Of a stretch of DNA of 58,328 bases, positions 51,156 to 58,328 are shown in pieces. The translations under genes were made by a program, and so were the position numbers. Within the stretch, counting starts at the first letter, position 1, and each line of letters begins with the position of its first letter. The stretch comes from JAPLDA01 sp043787975. Lineage in GTDB: Bacteria; Bacteroidota; Bacteroidia; AKYH767-A; 2013-40CM-41-45. Location of the stretch: positions 1 through 58,328 of the forward strand of contig JAYVUK010000043.1 of assembly GCA_043787975.1 (NCBI GenBank), written 5' to 3'. Below the pieces are notes generated by a model that was given only the letters and a program-made list of their open reading frames with translations, was not told where the DNA came from and searched no databases.

Positions 51156-53456
51156 TTAAAACGTCAGACTCACTCCTAAACTTGGAAGTATCGGCAATTG
51201 ATAAACCCGGTCACCTGTCACTCGGTTCACGTAGAAAATATTTTTCCGGTCATATACATTCGTCACGCTTCCCGTAATTGCAAGCTCGGAATTTTTTCCG
51301 AGTTTGAAAGTGCGTTTCGCGGAAAAGTCGAGACGGTGGAAATAAGACATACGTCCTTTGTCAATATCTGCATACGCAATTCCCAACTGTCCGTTCTGTG
51401 TAAGAATGTTGGAGCTGATTCCATTGTTGAAATTCAACTGCTCATAGAATCCCTGTGTTTGTGTGAATGGAAATGGTGAACCGAAATTCCAGCGCATATT
51501 TATTTCCCATTCATCTTTTTTACCGAATGTATAAGCCGCTACGAGATTCACATTGTGCCTGCGATCGAACGAAGGTTCATACGTTTCTGTTCCGTCAAAA
51601 CGTGTAACGTAACCAAGCGAATACACAGCCCAGAGATAAAGTTTTTTGTAATCGTATTTCAAAACAAGGTCAACACCTTTGGCAGTGCCTGTTTCAAATA
51701 CATAGTCTTTTCTTAATTCTTCCGGTTTGGAAGCATCTTCCGTGTTGTAAAGTTTATTACGGTTCACCACTTCAAGCTGTGTGAAGTCTTTCACATAACC
51801 TTCCACGTTCAGGGAAAGGTGATGAGGCAGATCCAGTTCGAATCCGGCTACGAGGTGTCTTGCGGTTTGAAGTTTGGAAGTGATTTCTTCTCCGTTAAAA
51901 CGCGCCGGTAAATTATCAGAGCCGGATAAAAATCCGTAAAACAAATTCACCACATCACGATCGGATGTTGTGCTCAGTAAGTTCTGTGCATAATATCCCG
52001 CTGCCATTTTCAATCTGAATTTATCACTCACATTAAACTTGGCACCGAATCTTGGCTCGGGAGAAAATTCGGAAAGGGATGCATAATAATCAAAACGAAA
52101 ACCGGGTTCAATCACCAGGTTTTTGATGACGGCTTTGTACTTCATAAAGCCCGCTAACTCGGTGGTGTTTTCAACCTGCGATGATTTAATGTCAATGGAG
52201 TTGTAATACTCATAGTTGGTACGGAAACCGGAAACTTCTATTCCGTATTTGAATTCATCCTTGTTAAAGAAATAGGTGAAGTTAAGCGCTCCGTTGAAAC
52301 CGCTGATGTCGCTTTGGCGCGGCTTCGCATCCGTTTCTGTAAGGGCAATGTTGTATTTCGAATACGCAAAGTTTCCATCAATCAGCACGGATGTTTCGCC
52401 CGGTACCAACACGAAGTTCGTTCCGAAACCTGTTGACTTCCATCCAAGATCTGCTATGTGCTGGTACTTTACATTGTCTGCGAAATGAAATGCAAACAAA
52501 TTGAATTTACTTCCGCTCGAACTGTTGAAAGACATTTTGCCATACAGATCATTGAATGAATAGGGAAGCCCTGCCGTATCCACATAGCTGTAAAAAGTTT
52601 TGGATGAGCGGTCGAGGTACGAAGTCTTGCCCGCGACAAGAAAGGATGAACTTCCGTCTTCTCCGTCAGTGGCTTTTTTTATAGGTCCTTCAAAAATTAT
52701 TTTCGAAGTGAATGTTGTTCCCGAAATTTTTCCGCTCATTCTTTTTTTATTTCCATCGCGCGTGGTAATATCCATGATGGAAGAAATCCGTCCTCCGTAT
52801 TCTGCATTGAAACCTCCGGTATACACATCCACACCACGGATAATGTCAGCGTCAAACACAGAGAAGAAACCAATGGAATGAAAAGGATTGTAGATCACCA
52901 TTCCGTCAAGCAGCACTTTGTTTTGTATCGGTGTGCCACCGCGGATGTACAACTGTCCGCCCTGGTCTCCCGACGTAATTATTCCGGGTAACACCTGGAG
53001 GTACTGCGCCAGGTCAGGCTCTCCGCCAATGGCCGGCACCTGTCGTATTTCTTTTGGTGTGATCTTGTTGACCGAAACCTGTACTTCGGTTTTCTTTTCT
53101 TCGGTTGCTGCTGACACTTCAACTTCCCTGAACTGGATGACAGATTTTTTTACAAAGATTTTTTTTGTGAGAATTTCCCCGGCCTTTAAACTGATTGCCA
53201 CACTTACTGAATCAAAACCAATGGAAGTGATCATCAGTGTGTAGTTACCTGCCGGTACACGCGTGAGAGAAAAGAAGCCATCCAGGTTTGTTTGTACACC
53301 GTAGGTTGTTCCCTTCAGGTAAACACTGGTGTAGATGGAAGGTTCAGAGGTTTCTTCTTCATACACAAAACCGCGTATATCACCCGTTTGAGCAGTGGCA
53401 AATCCCGCCGAGAGGAAAATTGTAAAGAGAATTGCGAGTAAATTTTTTTGACGCAT
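51156..53456 (-). CDS. TonB-dependent receptor with carboxypeptidase-regulatory domain
   Basis: A 766-residue protein. Signal peptide MRQKNLLAILFTIFLSAGFATA. CarboxypepD_reg-like domain (GDIRGFVYEEETSEPSIYTSV). Plug with VNKITPKEIRQVPAIGGEPDLAQYLQVLPGII, GGQLYIRGGTPIQNKVLLDGMVIYNPFHS and GGRISSIMDITT. Barrel ending VYQLPILPSLGVSLTF. The plug of this class (with GDQGGQLYIRGGTPIQN) is common in Bacteroidota and differs from the ZnuD-like receptor in the metal locus. Ligand unknown. No SusD partner is adjacent, so it is not a polysaccharide utilisation locus. Confidence 0.92.
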   Translation of the reverse strand: MRQKNLLAILFTIFLSAGFATAQTGDIRGFVYEEETSEPSIYTSVYLKGTTYGVQTNLDGFFSLTRVPAGNYTLMITSIGFDSVSVAISLKAGEILTKKIFVKKSVIQFREVEVSAATEEKKTEVQVSVNKITPKEIRQVPAIGGEPDLAQYLQVLPGIITSGDQGGQLYIRGGTPIQNKVLLDGMVIYNPFHSIGFFSVFDADIIRGVDVYTGGFNAEYGGRISSIMDITTRDGNKKRMSGKISGTTFTSKIIFEGPIKKATDGEDGSSSFLVAGKTSYLDRSSKTFYSYVDTAGLPYSFNDLYGKMSFNSSSGSKFNLFAFHFADNVKYQHIADLGWKSTGFGTNFVLVPGETSVLIDGNFAYSKYNIALTETDAKPRQSDISGFNGALNFTYFFNKDEFKYGIEVSGFRTNYEYYNSIDIKSSQVENTTELAGFMKYKAVIKNLVIEPGFRFDYYASLSEFSPEPRFGAKFNVSDKFRLKMAAGYYAQNLLSTTSDRDVVNLFYGFLSGSDNLPARFNGEEITSKLQTARHLVAGFELDLPHHLSLNVEGYVKDFTQLEVVNRNKLYNTEDASKPEELRKDYVFETGTAKGVDLVLKYDYKKLYLWAVYSLGYVTRFDGTETYEPSFDRRHNVNLVAAYTFGKKDEWEINMRWNFGSPFPFTQTQGFYEQLNFNNGISSNILTQNGQLGIAYADIDKGRMSYFHRLDFSAKRTFKLGKNSELAITGSVTNVYDRKNIFYVNRVTGDRVYQLPILPSLGVSLTF

Positions 53457-53537
53457 ATGTTTTTTTCAAGGATGGCAAATGTATAGAAAGATGTGAGAAA
53501 TAAAAGTGAACGGAGATGTTAAACTTTTTGGAAAAAT

Positions 53538-53918
53538 CTACCAGGTGCCGCCCGGTGAAAATAGAAAATCAGTCTCGTTGTCAATGTCGTACAGCCATTG
53601 ATATCCTTTTGTCTCTCTTTTGCAAAATGGCTCTAACAGTACAATCATTTGCTCATATCCTTCTGTCGTCAGGTCGCAAAAGAAATTTATTTTATCGCTT
53701 GTCAGGATCCCGGTATTCTCATCGGAGATGCGAAGCGTCAGATTACAATTGCGTGCCCTGATAAAATCAGTCGTTGCAAGATCAAGTTGTTTTTTATTTG
53801 TAAGAATGGTTTGGTGAATAGCGTTCTTCAATTTTTCTGCCTGCGACATATCAAAGTCGTACAGCCGGACAATGTTGTCGCCAAATTCATTCACGTTGTC
53901 GATGTAGTCGAGCGTCAT
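53538..53918 (-). CDS. Conserved hypothetical cytosolic protein
   Basis: 126 residues without signal peptide or membrane segment. It opens with DYIDNVNEFGDNIVRLYDFD and continues with a helix SQAEKLKNAIHQTILTNKKQLDL. CNLTLRISDENTG and FCDLTTEGYEQMIVLLEPFC, with several acids and one Cys pair, complete the domain. It ends in FSPGGTW. I do not recognise the family. The start ATG is well placed. It lies between a TonB receptor and a DUF1801 gene and appears to be transcribed on its own. Confidence 0.72.
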   Translation of the reverse strand: MTLDYIDNVNEFGDNIVRLYDFDMSQAEKLKNAIHQTILTNKKQLDLATTDFIRARNCNLTLRISDENTGILTSDKINFFCDLTTEGYEQMIVLLEPFCKRETKGYQWLYDIDNETDFLFSPGGTW

Positions 53919-54004
53919 TTTTTTAAGTTAGCTTATTAATTGCAAATGTATATATACTTAATTTTATACATCCTATATCAGCGATCTGCTGTTTCTTCCG
54001 GTCT

Positions 54005-54424
54005 TCAACATCTGTGTTCTTTCTTTCTGTAGGCAATGGAGTTTTTTACCATCTTGACTAAAATACCGGTGTCAATGTCTTCCAGTTTTTGAATATGAAT
54101 GCAACCACCGCTTAATTTATGTTTTCCGAATTTGGAAAGCAATTCTTCTCTTTTGTCGAAGGTAGATCCAAAGTATAATGTAATTGTATTTGCCCGTGAT
54201 GCAAGACCTGCCAGCGGAGCGTCACCTTCACGACCGCTTTCATATTTGTAATGATAGCTGCCAAAGCCGACAATGCTTGTTCCCCACATTTTTGGTTCAA
54301 GTCCGGTATGTTTGGTTATTAATTCCACAATAGCCGAGAAGTCAGTACGTTTTTTCTCAACAGCAATTTTCTTTATGAAAGCGGCTACACTTTTTGTTGT
54401 TTCAACTGTTTTATTTTTTGCCAT
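54005..54424 (-). CDS. DUF1801 domain protein
   Basis: 139 residues. VAAFIKKIAVEKKRTDFSAIVELITKHTGLEPKMWGTSIVGFGSYHYKYESG is the DUF1801 signature, related to the YdhG/YdeI-like fold of unknown biochemical role. The Lys-rich tail RKKEHRC is typical of short cytosolic proteins. Neighbours are a GNAT and a hypothetical gene. No operon is obvious, although the GNAT gene ends 40 nt upstream on the same strand. Confidence 0.88.
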   Translation of the reverse strand: MAKNKTVETTKSVAAFIKKIAVEKKRTDFSAIVELITKHTGLEPKMWGTSIVGFGSYHYKYESGREGDAPLAGLASRANTITLYFGSTFDKREELLSKFGKHKLSGGCIHIQKLEDIDTGILVKMVKNSIAYRKKEHRC

Positions 54425-54463
54425 ACCTTTATTTTAAAATTGTTTTTGTAACTACATAGATAG

Positions 54464-54979
54464 TTAATATTTCAGAAACATCAGGTGGTTCGGATTAGAA
54501 TGAGTCTCCGTAAGTTTAAAATCATGACTTCCGATAATACTAAATCCAGCCTTCTCGTAAAAACTAACGGCCATGTGATTTTCTTTCCAAACAAATAACC
54601 ACATGCCTGACTGGTTGTTTTGTTTCGATAATTCAATGTTAAACTGAAAGAGTTCAAATCTGGATTTCAAACCATAAAACTCTTTCAATAAATAAAGGCG
54701 CTCCAACTTGGTTACATTTTCGGGTTGTATCGTTGAATGTGATGCATTGAAAATAATTTTGGAATAACCGGCAGGTTGCTGATTGTGATAGATGATATGG
54801 TAAATATTTTCTGGGTTGCTCAGTTCTTCTTTGAGTGCATCATTGGTATATTTTGCATTGACATAGGCATTTATATCTGATACTGAAGCACTGCTTCCAT
54901 GTGATTCTATAAATGATTGTTTACCGATGTCAGCTAAAATCCGGAAATCTTTCGTCCCGGCTTTTGAAATTGAAGTCAT
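54464..54979 (-). CDS. GNAT family N-acetyltransferase
   Basis: 171 residues with a typical GNAT layout. N-terminal TKDFRILADIGKQSF and HGSSASVSDINAY. beta-strand YHIIYHNQQPAGYSKIIF. Core KLERLYLLKEFYGLKSRFELFQFNI, where the acetyl-CoA loop (usually Q/R-x-x-G-x-G/A) is poorly conserved. FYEKAGFSIIGSHDFKLTE is the C-terminal strand pair. It transfers an acetyl group to an unknown amine. Shares direction with the DUF1801 gene. Confidence 0.85.
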   Translation of the reverse strand: MTSISKAGTKDFRILADIGKQSFIESHGSSASVSDINAYVNAKYTNDALKEELSNPENIYHIIYHNQQPAGYSKIIFNASHSTIQPENVTKLERLYLLKEFYGLKSRFELFQFNIELSKQNNQSGMWLFVWKENHMAVSFYEKAGFSIIGSHDFKLTETHSNPNHLMFLKY

Positions 54980-55075
54980 GTAGAACCTGGTATTATTTGC
55001 ATATAGGCACGCAAATTATGAGTTGATAGTATAAAACATTTTTTTTAAGAGCTGTTGTTTTGATAATTCGTTGTA

Positions 55076-56314
55076 TTACCTGAAATGAAATAGTAGGGGG
55101 AAAATAAAAGTCACAACAATTGTCCATGCGATATAAACTGGAAGAAACATTGATATTGAATTTTCAACATCGGTAAAGTCTTTCTTTTTTGAAACACTCT
55201 TGAAGAGTCGGAAAGTTACCATAAATAAATTTGTCAGCATCAGTATATTCGCTCCTAAAACTGCAAGCCGGTTAGGAGTAATGCCCCACGCTGAAATTCT
55301 AAATAAAATTGCAGAAAGAGCAATCCCGTTTACAATGGCTGTTACGACGGATAAAGCAAGTAGAATGAAACTGTCTGTCAGGTTTTGTTGCTTCTTAGAT
55401 GTTTCCGCTACCGAAAATAAAATAATCGCCATTACACCGATTAAGAGTAAATTAAATACCATTAAAAAATCTCTGTCCTTGTATGGGTCTTTTCCGGAAA
55501 ACAAAATTGCTACGAGGTAAACAACCAACATAATTAAAACTAAAGGACTGAATATTTTTGCAATAACAGGCGAAACTTTATTAACCAATTGAGGATTTGC
55601 TTCTGTTATATGGGTTGCAACGATTGGCAATGCTGCACCTCCGAATATAACAATATAGTCAAAATAAAAATCCTTAATGTCTAAACCAATGACAGAAAAA
55701 AGTCCGATAGTAATGGCTGTTAGTAGGCCTCCTGCAATCGTGAGAAGCCCGGTCATTATTAGTAAGTCGCCATTGTATCTCAGGAAGTCAAGTCTTTTTG
55801 AATGACTCCTTACGTTATCGCCAACATATGAACTTCCTAAAACTGCCCACAATAATAAAGGCAAGTGAATGCAGGATAAAATCAAGGTGTCGCTTTTAGT
55901 ATCTGCCGGCAATAGATTGATGAAGATTAAAGCAATCAAAAATGCAACTCCTGTAAATACAATTTTTTTTGTTGAAAGATACTTTCTCCAAATAAAATAA
56001 GCTGTCAACATGGGAAAGATAATAAACCCTATATTCCGCTGGTAAAAGAATTCAGGATTAATATTAAACAGGGCCGGAAATTTTGCAATCACTCCCGCGA
56101 TCAAGGAAACAATTATTACAAAAATTAATTCTTTGTTGCTGCCCCAGGAAATTTCTGAACTTTCGTAATTGAGTCTTTCATGCCAATAGTCTGCAAGCTT
56201 ATGGTCTCTTAGTTCCGGGTAAAGTAAATTGAACTCCGTTTTGAAATCAGTTTTATTGCCGCGATACAATTTTTCCAACTGACGAGGATTGTCAATGTTT
56301 GTTAGAATCTCCAT
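55076..56314 (-). CDS. DUF4153-like multi-pass membrane protein
   Basis: 412 residues. A soluble N-terminus (TNIDNPRQLEKLYRGNKTDFKTEFNLLYPELRDHKLADYW) precedes about 11-12 hydrophobic helices. The last part includes FRISAWGITPNRLAVLGANILML, the recognisable DUF4153-type phrase. Function unknown. It is the third gene of an apparent operon (membrane protein, winged-helix regulator, this gene), 20 nt after the regulator. Confidence 0.82.
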   Translation of the reverse strand: MEILTNIDNPRQLEKLYRGNKTDFKTEFNLLYPELRDHKLADYWHERLNYESSEISWGSNKELIFVIIVSLIAGVIAKFPALFNINPEFFYQRNIGFIIFPMLTAYFIWRKYLSTKKIVFTGVAFLIALIFINLLPADTKSDTLILSCIHLPLLLWAVLGSSYVGDNVRSHSKRLDFLRYNGDLLIMTGLLTIAGGLLTAITIGLFSVIGLDIKDFYFDYIVIFGGAALPIVATHITEANPQLVNKVSPVIAKIFSPLVLIMLVVYLVAILFSGKDPYKDRDFLMVFNLLLIGVMAIILFSVAETSKKQQNLTDSFILLALSVVTAIVNGIALSAILFRISAWGITPNRLAVLGANILMLTNLFMVTFRLFKSVSKKKDFTDVENSISMFLPVYIAWTIVVTFIFPLLFHFR

Positions 56315-56334
56315 GATAATTAAAATTTAATGGT

Positions 56335-56640
56335 TTAACTATTTGGTATTGTTTTTAAGAATTTTTCCAACAGGTTCAAATGTTCTGTAAATGCTTTCTT
56401 TCCTTCCCTGGTTGTGCTGTATGTAGTGTTTGGTTTCCGTTCAATAAATTGTTTTTTTACTTTGATATAACTTGCTTTTTCAAGAGCGGAGAGATGGCTT
56501 GCAAGATTTCCGTCAGTTAATTCAAGCAGTTCTTTTAATGTTTTAAATTCTGCTTTATCGTTTACCATCAGTACGGACATAATTCCCAATCGCACACGGC
56601 TTTCAAATTCACGGTTCAGCCCGGTAATAAATTCCTTCAT
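56335..56640 (-). CDS. Winged-helix transcriptional regulator (MarR/HTH_34 type)
   Basis: 101 residues. FESRVRLGIMSVLMVNDKAEFKTLKELLELTDGNLASHLSALEKASYIKVKK is a winged-helix domain with recognition helix LASHLSALEKA. The wing RKPNTTYSTTREGKKAFTEHLNLLEKFL completes it. It matches the short family of single-domain regulators that often accompany DUF4153 or membrane genes in Bacteroidota. The ATG overlaps the previous gene's stop (ATGA), suggesting coupled translation. Confidence 0.9.
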   Translation of the reverse strand: MKEFITGLNREFESRVRLGIMSVLMVNDKAEFKTLKELLELTDGNLASHLSALEKASYIKVKKQFIERKPNTTYSTTREGKKAFTEHLNLLEKFLKTIPNS

Positions 56641-57275
56641 CGCTCATATTTATAATACATGGTGATGCCATATATAATATGTATTACTCCGAAACCAAAT
56701 GCCCAGAATAGTAAGCCGTAACTGGTATTCATGGCAGCAACCAAACCCAGGATAATCTCTGATATTCCCAGGTAACGTATGTCGTTGTAAGTGTATTTAC
56801 TCGCATTAAGTAATGAGAGACCATAGAAGATAAGCATGGAGGGACCAACTAATCCTGTGAGTTGTTGTTGGAGCAGAATAAGGCAAAAAAATCCTCCTGT
56901 TACCAGGGGTATAAGCAAATTAATCAGCAATCGTTTTGCAGAGGTGTCCCATATATTCAGTCCTTGTTTCTTTGCGAGACGTTGAGTAAATACATACGCG
57001 GTAATTAATGACAGGAGAAGTACAAGCAAAGCATCACCCATCAAGAAAATCAGAAATGGTCTGTATGCCTCAGTGTCTGAAGTAGTGGCAAGGTTATAAT
57101 ATCCGGATATTTCAAAATTAGTATTGTTAACGTACCACCACATAGCGGTTGCTCCGGCCAGCGCATAGAACCCGGCAAAGATACCTGACTTCCCGCTCAG
57201 GGAAAGGAATCGTGAAGAGCGTTCCATCAGATTTTTAATATCAGAAAGCGATTTTAAATGTTCCTGTTCATTCAT
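56637..57275 (-). CDS. Five- to six-helix membrane protein, operon leader
   Basis: ATG at 57275 (MNEQEHLKSLSDIKNLMERSSRFLSL). The frame to 57326 adds 17 residues. 212 residues. An N-terminal amphipathic stretch (EHLKSLSDIKNLMERSSRFLSLSG) is followed by six hydrophobic helices. Family not recognised by name, but such proteins commonly precede this regulator in Bacteroidota. It shares an ATGA overlap with the winged-helix gene and could be the gene it regulates. Confidence 0.82.
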   Translation of the reverse strand: MNEQEHLKSLSDIKNLMERSSRFLSLSGKSGIFAGFYALAGATAMWWYVNNTNFEISGYYNLATTSDTEAYRPFLIFLMGDALLVLLLSLITAYVFTQRLAKKQGLNIWDTSAKRLLINLLIPLVTGGFFCLILLQQQLTGLVGPSMLIFYGLSLLNASKYTYNDIRYLGISEIILGLVAAMNTSYGLLFWAFGFGVIHIIYGITMYYKYER

Positions 57276-57370
57276 ATTGAAAGTACTTTGAAATACAAAG
57301 TAATTACAATATTTTGAACTATGCAAGAAAAATTAATAAAAACTTATAGCAGGATAGGGGTGCCGGAAGA

Positions 57371-57405
57371 AAAAACAAAAACCGGCTTTGTGTAGAAACC
57401 GGTTT
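57371..57405 (-). terminator. Intrinsic terminator after the DUF4256 gene
   Basis: On the minus strand, AAACCGG and CCGGTTT arms (57399-57405 and 57379-57385) enclose a 13-nt loop, followed by TTTTTGTTTTTT. It lies 47 nt after the stop predicted for the corrected frame (57452) and inside the ORF produced by the frameshift. Confidence 0.88.
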
Positions 57406-57451
57406 CTTAAATGCTTTTCTCAAATTCAAATTTAGCCATCTGCACAAAAAA

Positions 57452-58008
57452 TCAGATCCTGAGAGATCCACGGAATCCTCTGCCGGCATAATATGATTCT
57501 GCACCGTTGTGATACACGAAGACAGTATCGAATCGGTAATCGCAAAAGATGGCACCACCAAGTTTTCTAATCTCAGCTGGTGTTTTACCCAGCTCGATGT
57601 TTTCGAATCGAAGTTTCCAAGTTTCTGTAGCTCCCGGTATTGTTCTTCCGTTAAAAGCTCAATTCCCATGGCAGAAGCCATATCCAGTGCACTATTCTTT
57701 GGTTTATGTTCTTTCCTTGATTCAAGTGCTTTACGGTCGTAACAAAAACTTCTGCGGCCGCCAGGACTTTCTGCTGAACAATCATAAAAAATATATTCGT
57801 CCGTTTTTTTATCATGACCAACAACATCCGGTTCTCCACCGGTTTTTTCCATTTCATTTAGCGACCAAAGTTTTTCAGAAGTAGCTTCCAACTTTGCTTG
57901 TACCTTATTCCATTCAAGACCTTTATGGCGGCTCATGTTTTTCTCAAAACGGACTTTCAATGTTTGAAGAAGTTCTTCACGTTGTTTTGGTGACAATTCT
58001 TTTTTCAT
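57452..58008 (-). pseudogene. DUF4256 domain protein, interrupted by a frameshift
   Basis: The first 143 residues are normal DUF4256: LSPKQREELLQTLKVRFEKN, GGEPDVVGHDKKTDEYIFYDC, GRRSFCYDRKALESRK, ELLTEEQYRELQKLGNFD and WVK. After WVK the frame changes near the four T at 57583-57586 (four A on the minus strand). With one more A the reading continues TPAEIRKLGGAIFCDYRF, then FVYHNGAESYYAGRGFRGS, and stops at 57452, as expected for the family (about 185 residues). The frame as written runs through a terminator to 57319. Either a real deletion or a sequencing error. Function of DUF4256 is unknown. Confidence 0.82.
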
Positions 58009-58328
58009 ACTATTTCTTTTTTCGAGTAAGTAATGATATGAGTATTACTAGGCAAACTAATGCTTAACGCTACTTTAAATGAGACGTAATACTTTTGCCC
58101 AATAATAAGAGGTGATGTTAGATTTCCGTTGCAATTTTTTGATAGCAGTCTGATTTTTATTTTTTTGTTTTCTAAATCCTTTTGTCACCAACAAAACAAA
58201 CTGGCGGTAATTTGTTGTGTCCGTTGCACAACTCACTTTTGATTGTTCAAAACAAATGTACAAGACATTTTGATTGCCTTGTTCTGATGTTATCTTGAAT
58301 AAAAAAGAAGCTGATGCAAGGCAAAAAA
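58009..58328. other. Non-coding edge, one weak frame
   Basis: No supported gene. A 62-codon frame on the minus strand (58075-58263) has no recognisable motif. TACATTTG, which matches a -7 box on the minus strand (58253-58260), lacks a -33 partner. The stretch is A/T-rich and might hold the promoter of the DUF4256 gene. Confidence 0.4.

Noticed and set aside
51156..53456. Polysaccharide utilisation locus (SusC/D pair)
   Set aside because: No SusD-like lipoprotein, glycoside hydrolase or sensor is adjacent.
58075..58263. 62-codon minus frame at the right edge
   Set aside because: A/T-rich, Lys/Asn-rich, no family, no start signal. The edge truncation prevents a test.

Overview
The window is a chromosomal segment from a member of the Bacteroidota. 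The evidence is lineage-typical: four secreted proteins with type IX secretion (T9SS) C-terminal signals, one of them the type B (CHU_C) form; two SusC-like/carboxypeptidase-regulatory TonB-dependent receptors; a DUF5686 protein; -7 boxes of the TAnnTTTG type; and weak ribosome binding sites. A finer placement is not safe from sequence alone. No rRNA, tRNA, CRISPR array or complete insertion sequence was seen.

Layout. 1-860: degenerate DNA holding a decayed REP-associated transposase (RAYT) bracketed by two inverted palindromic REP elements, next to the truncated 3' end of a tail-fibre-like T9SS gene. 863-10303 (all minus): lipoprotein, UPF0316 protein, sirtuin, fmt, MATE exporter, RlmI-type rRNA methyltransferase, 3-methyladenine glycosylase, RecQ and a secreted dienelactone hydrolase. 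10475-14262 (minus): two T9SS cargo genes (one frameshifted), a PepSY-like protein and a 2H phosphoesterase. 14493-30630 (plus): tatC, a DUF5686 outer-membrane protein, lptB, a 3377-residue adhesin with 52 tandem 52-residue repeats, malate dehydrogenase and a retropepsin-like protease. 30692-38192 (minus): a probable zinc (or manganese) uptake locus consisting of a His-rich exported protein, a ZnuD-like TonB receptor, an outer-membrane barrel, ZnuA, ZnuB, two small lipoproteins and a DCC-family protein. No ATPase gene is present in it. 38297-47405 (minus): a TlpA-like protein, HPPD, YidC, a T9SS-secreted protein with a lysyl-oxidase domain, and PyrG. 47744-53456: an MFS transporter, a convergent pair of PAP2 phosphatases and a TonB receptor. 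53538-58008 (minus): small cytosolic proteins, a GNAT, an operon of membrane protein / winged-helix regulator / DUF4153, and a frameshifted DUF4256 gene.

Two non-coding layers stand out. The first is the REP family, with two copies around the RAYT relic and a third, diverged copy upstream of yidC beside a duplicated promoter segment. The second is a set of intergenic 'word' repeats, in which a 7-16 nt word is reiterated and often followed by its reverse complement. Different gaps use different words (GTTTAC, GTTCAAT, AGTTCGG, GTTAGA and others), and some pairs form perfect arms of 19-27 bp. Two genes carry single-base homopolymer frameshifts, which may be real or may be sequencing errors.
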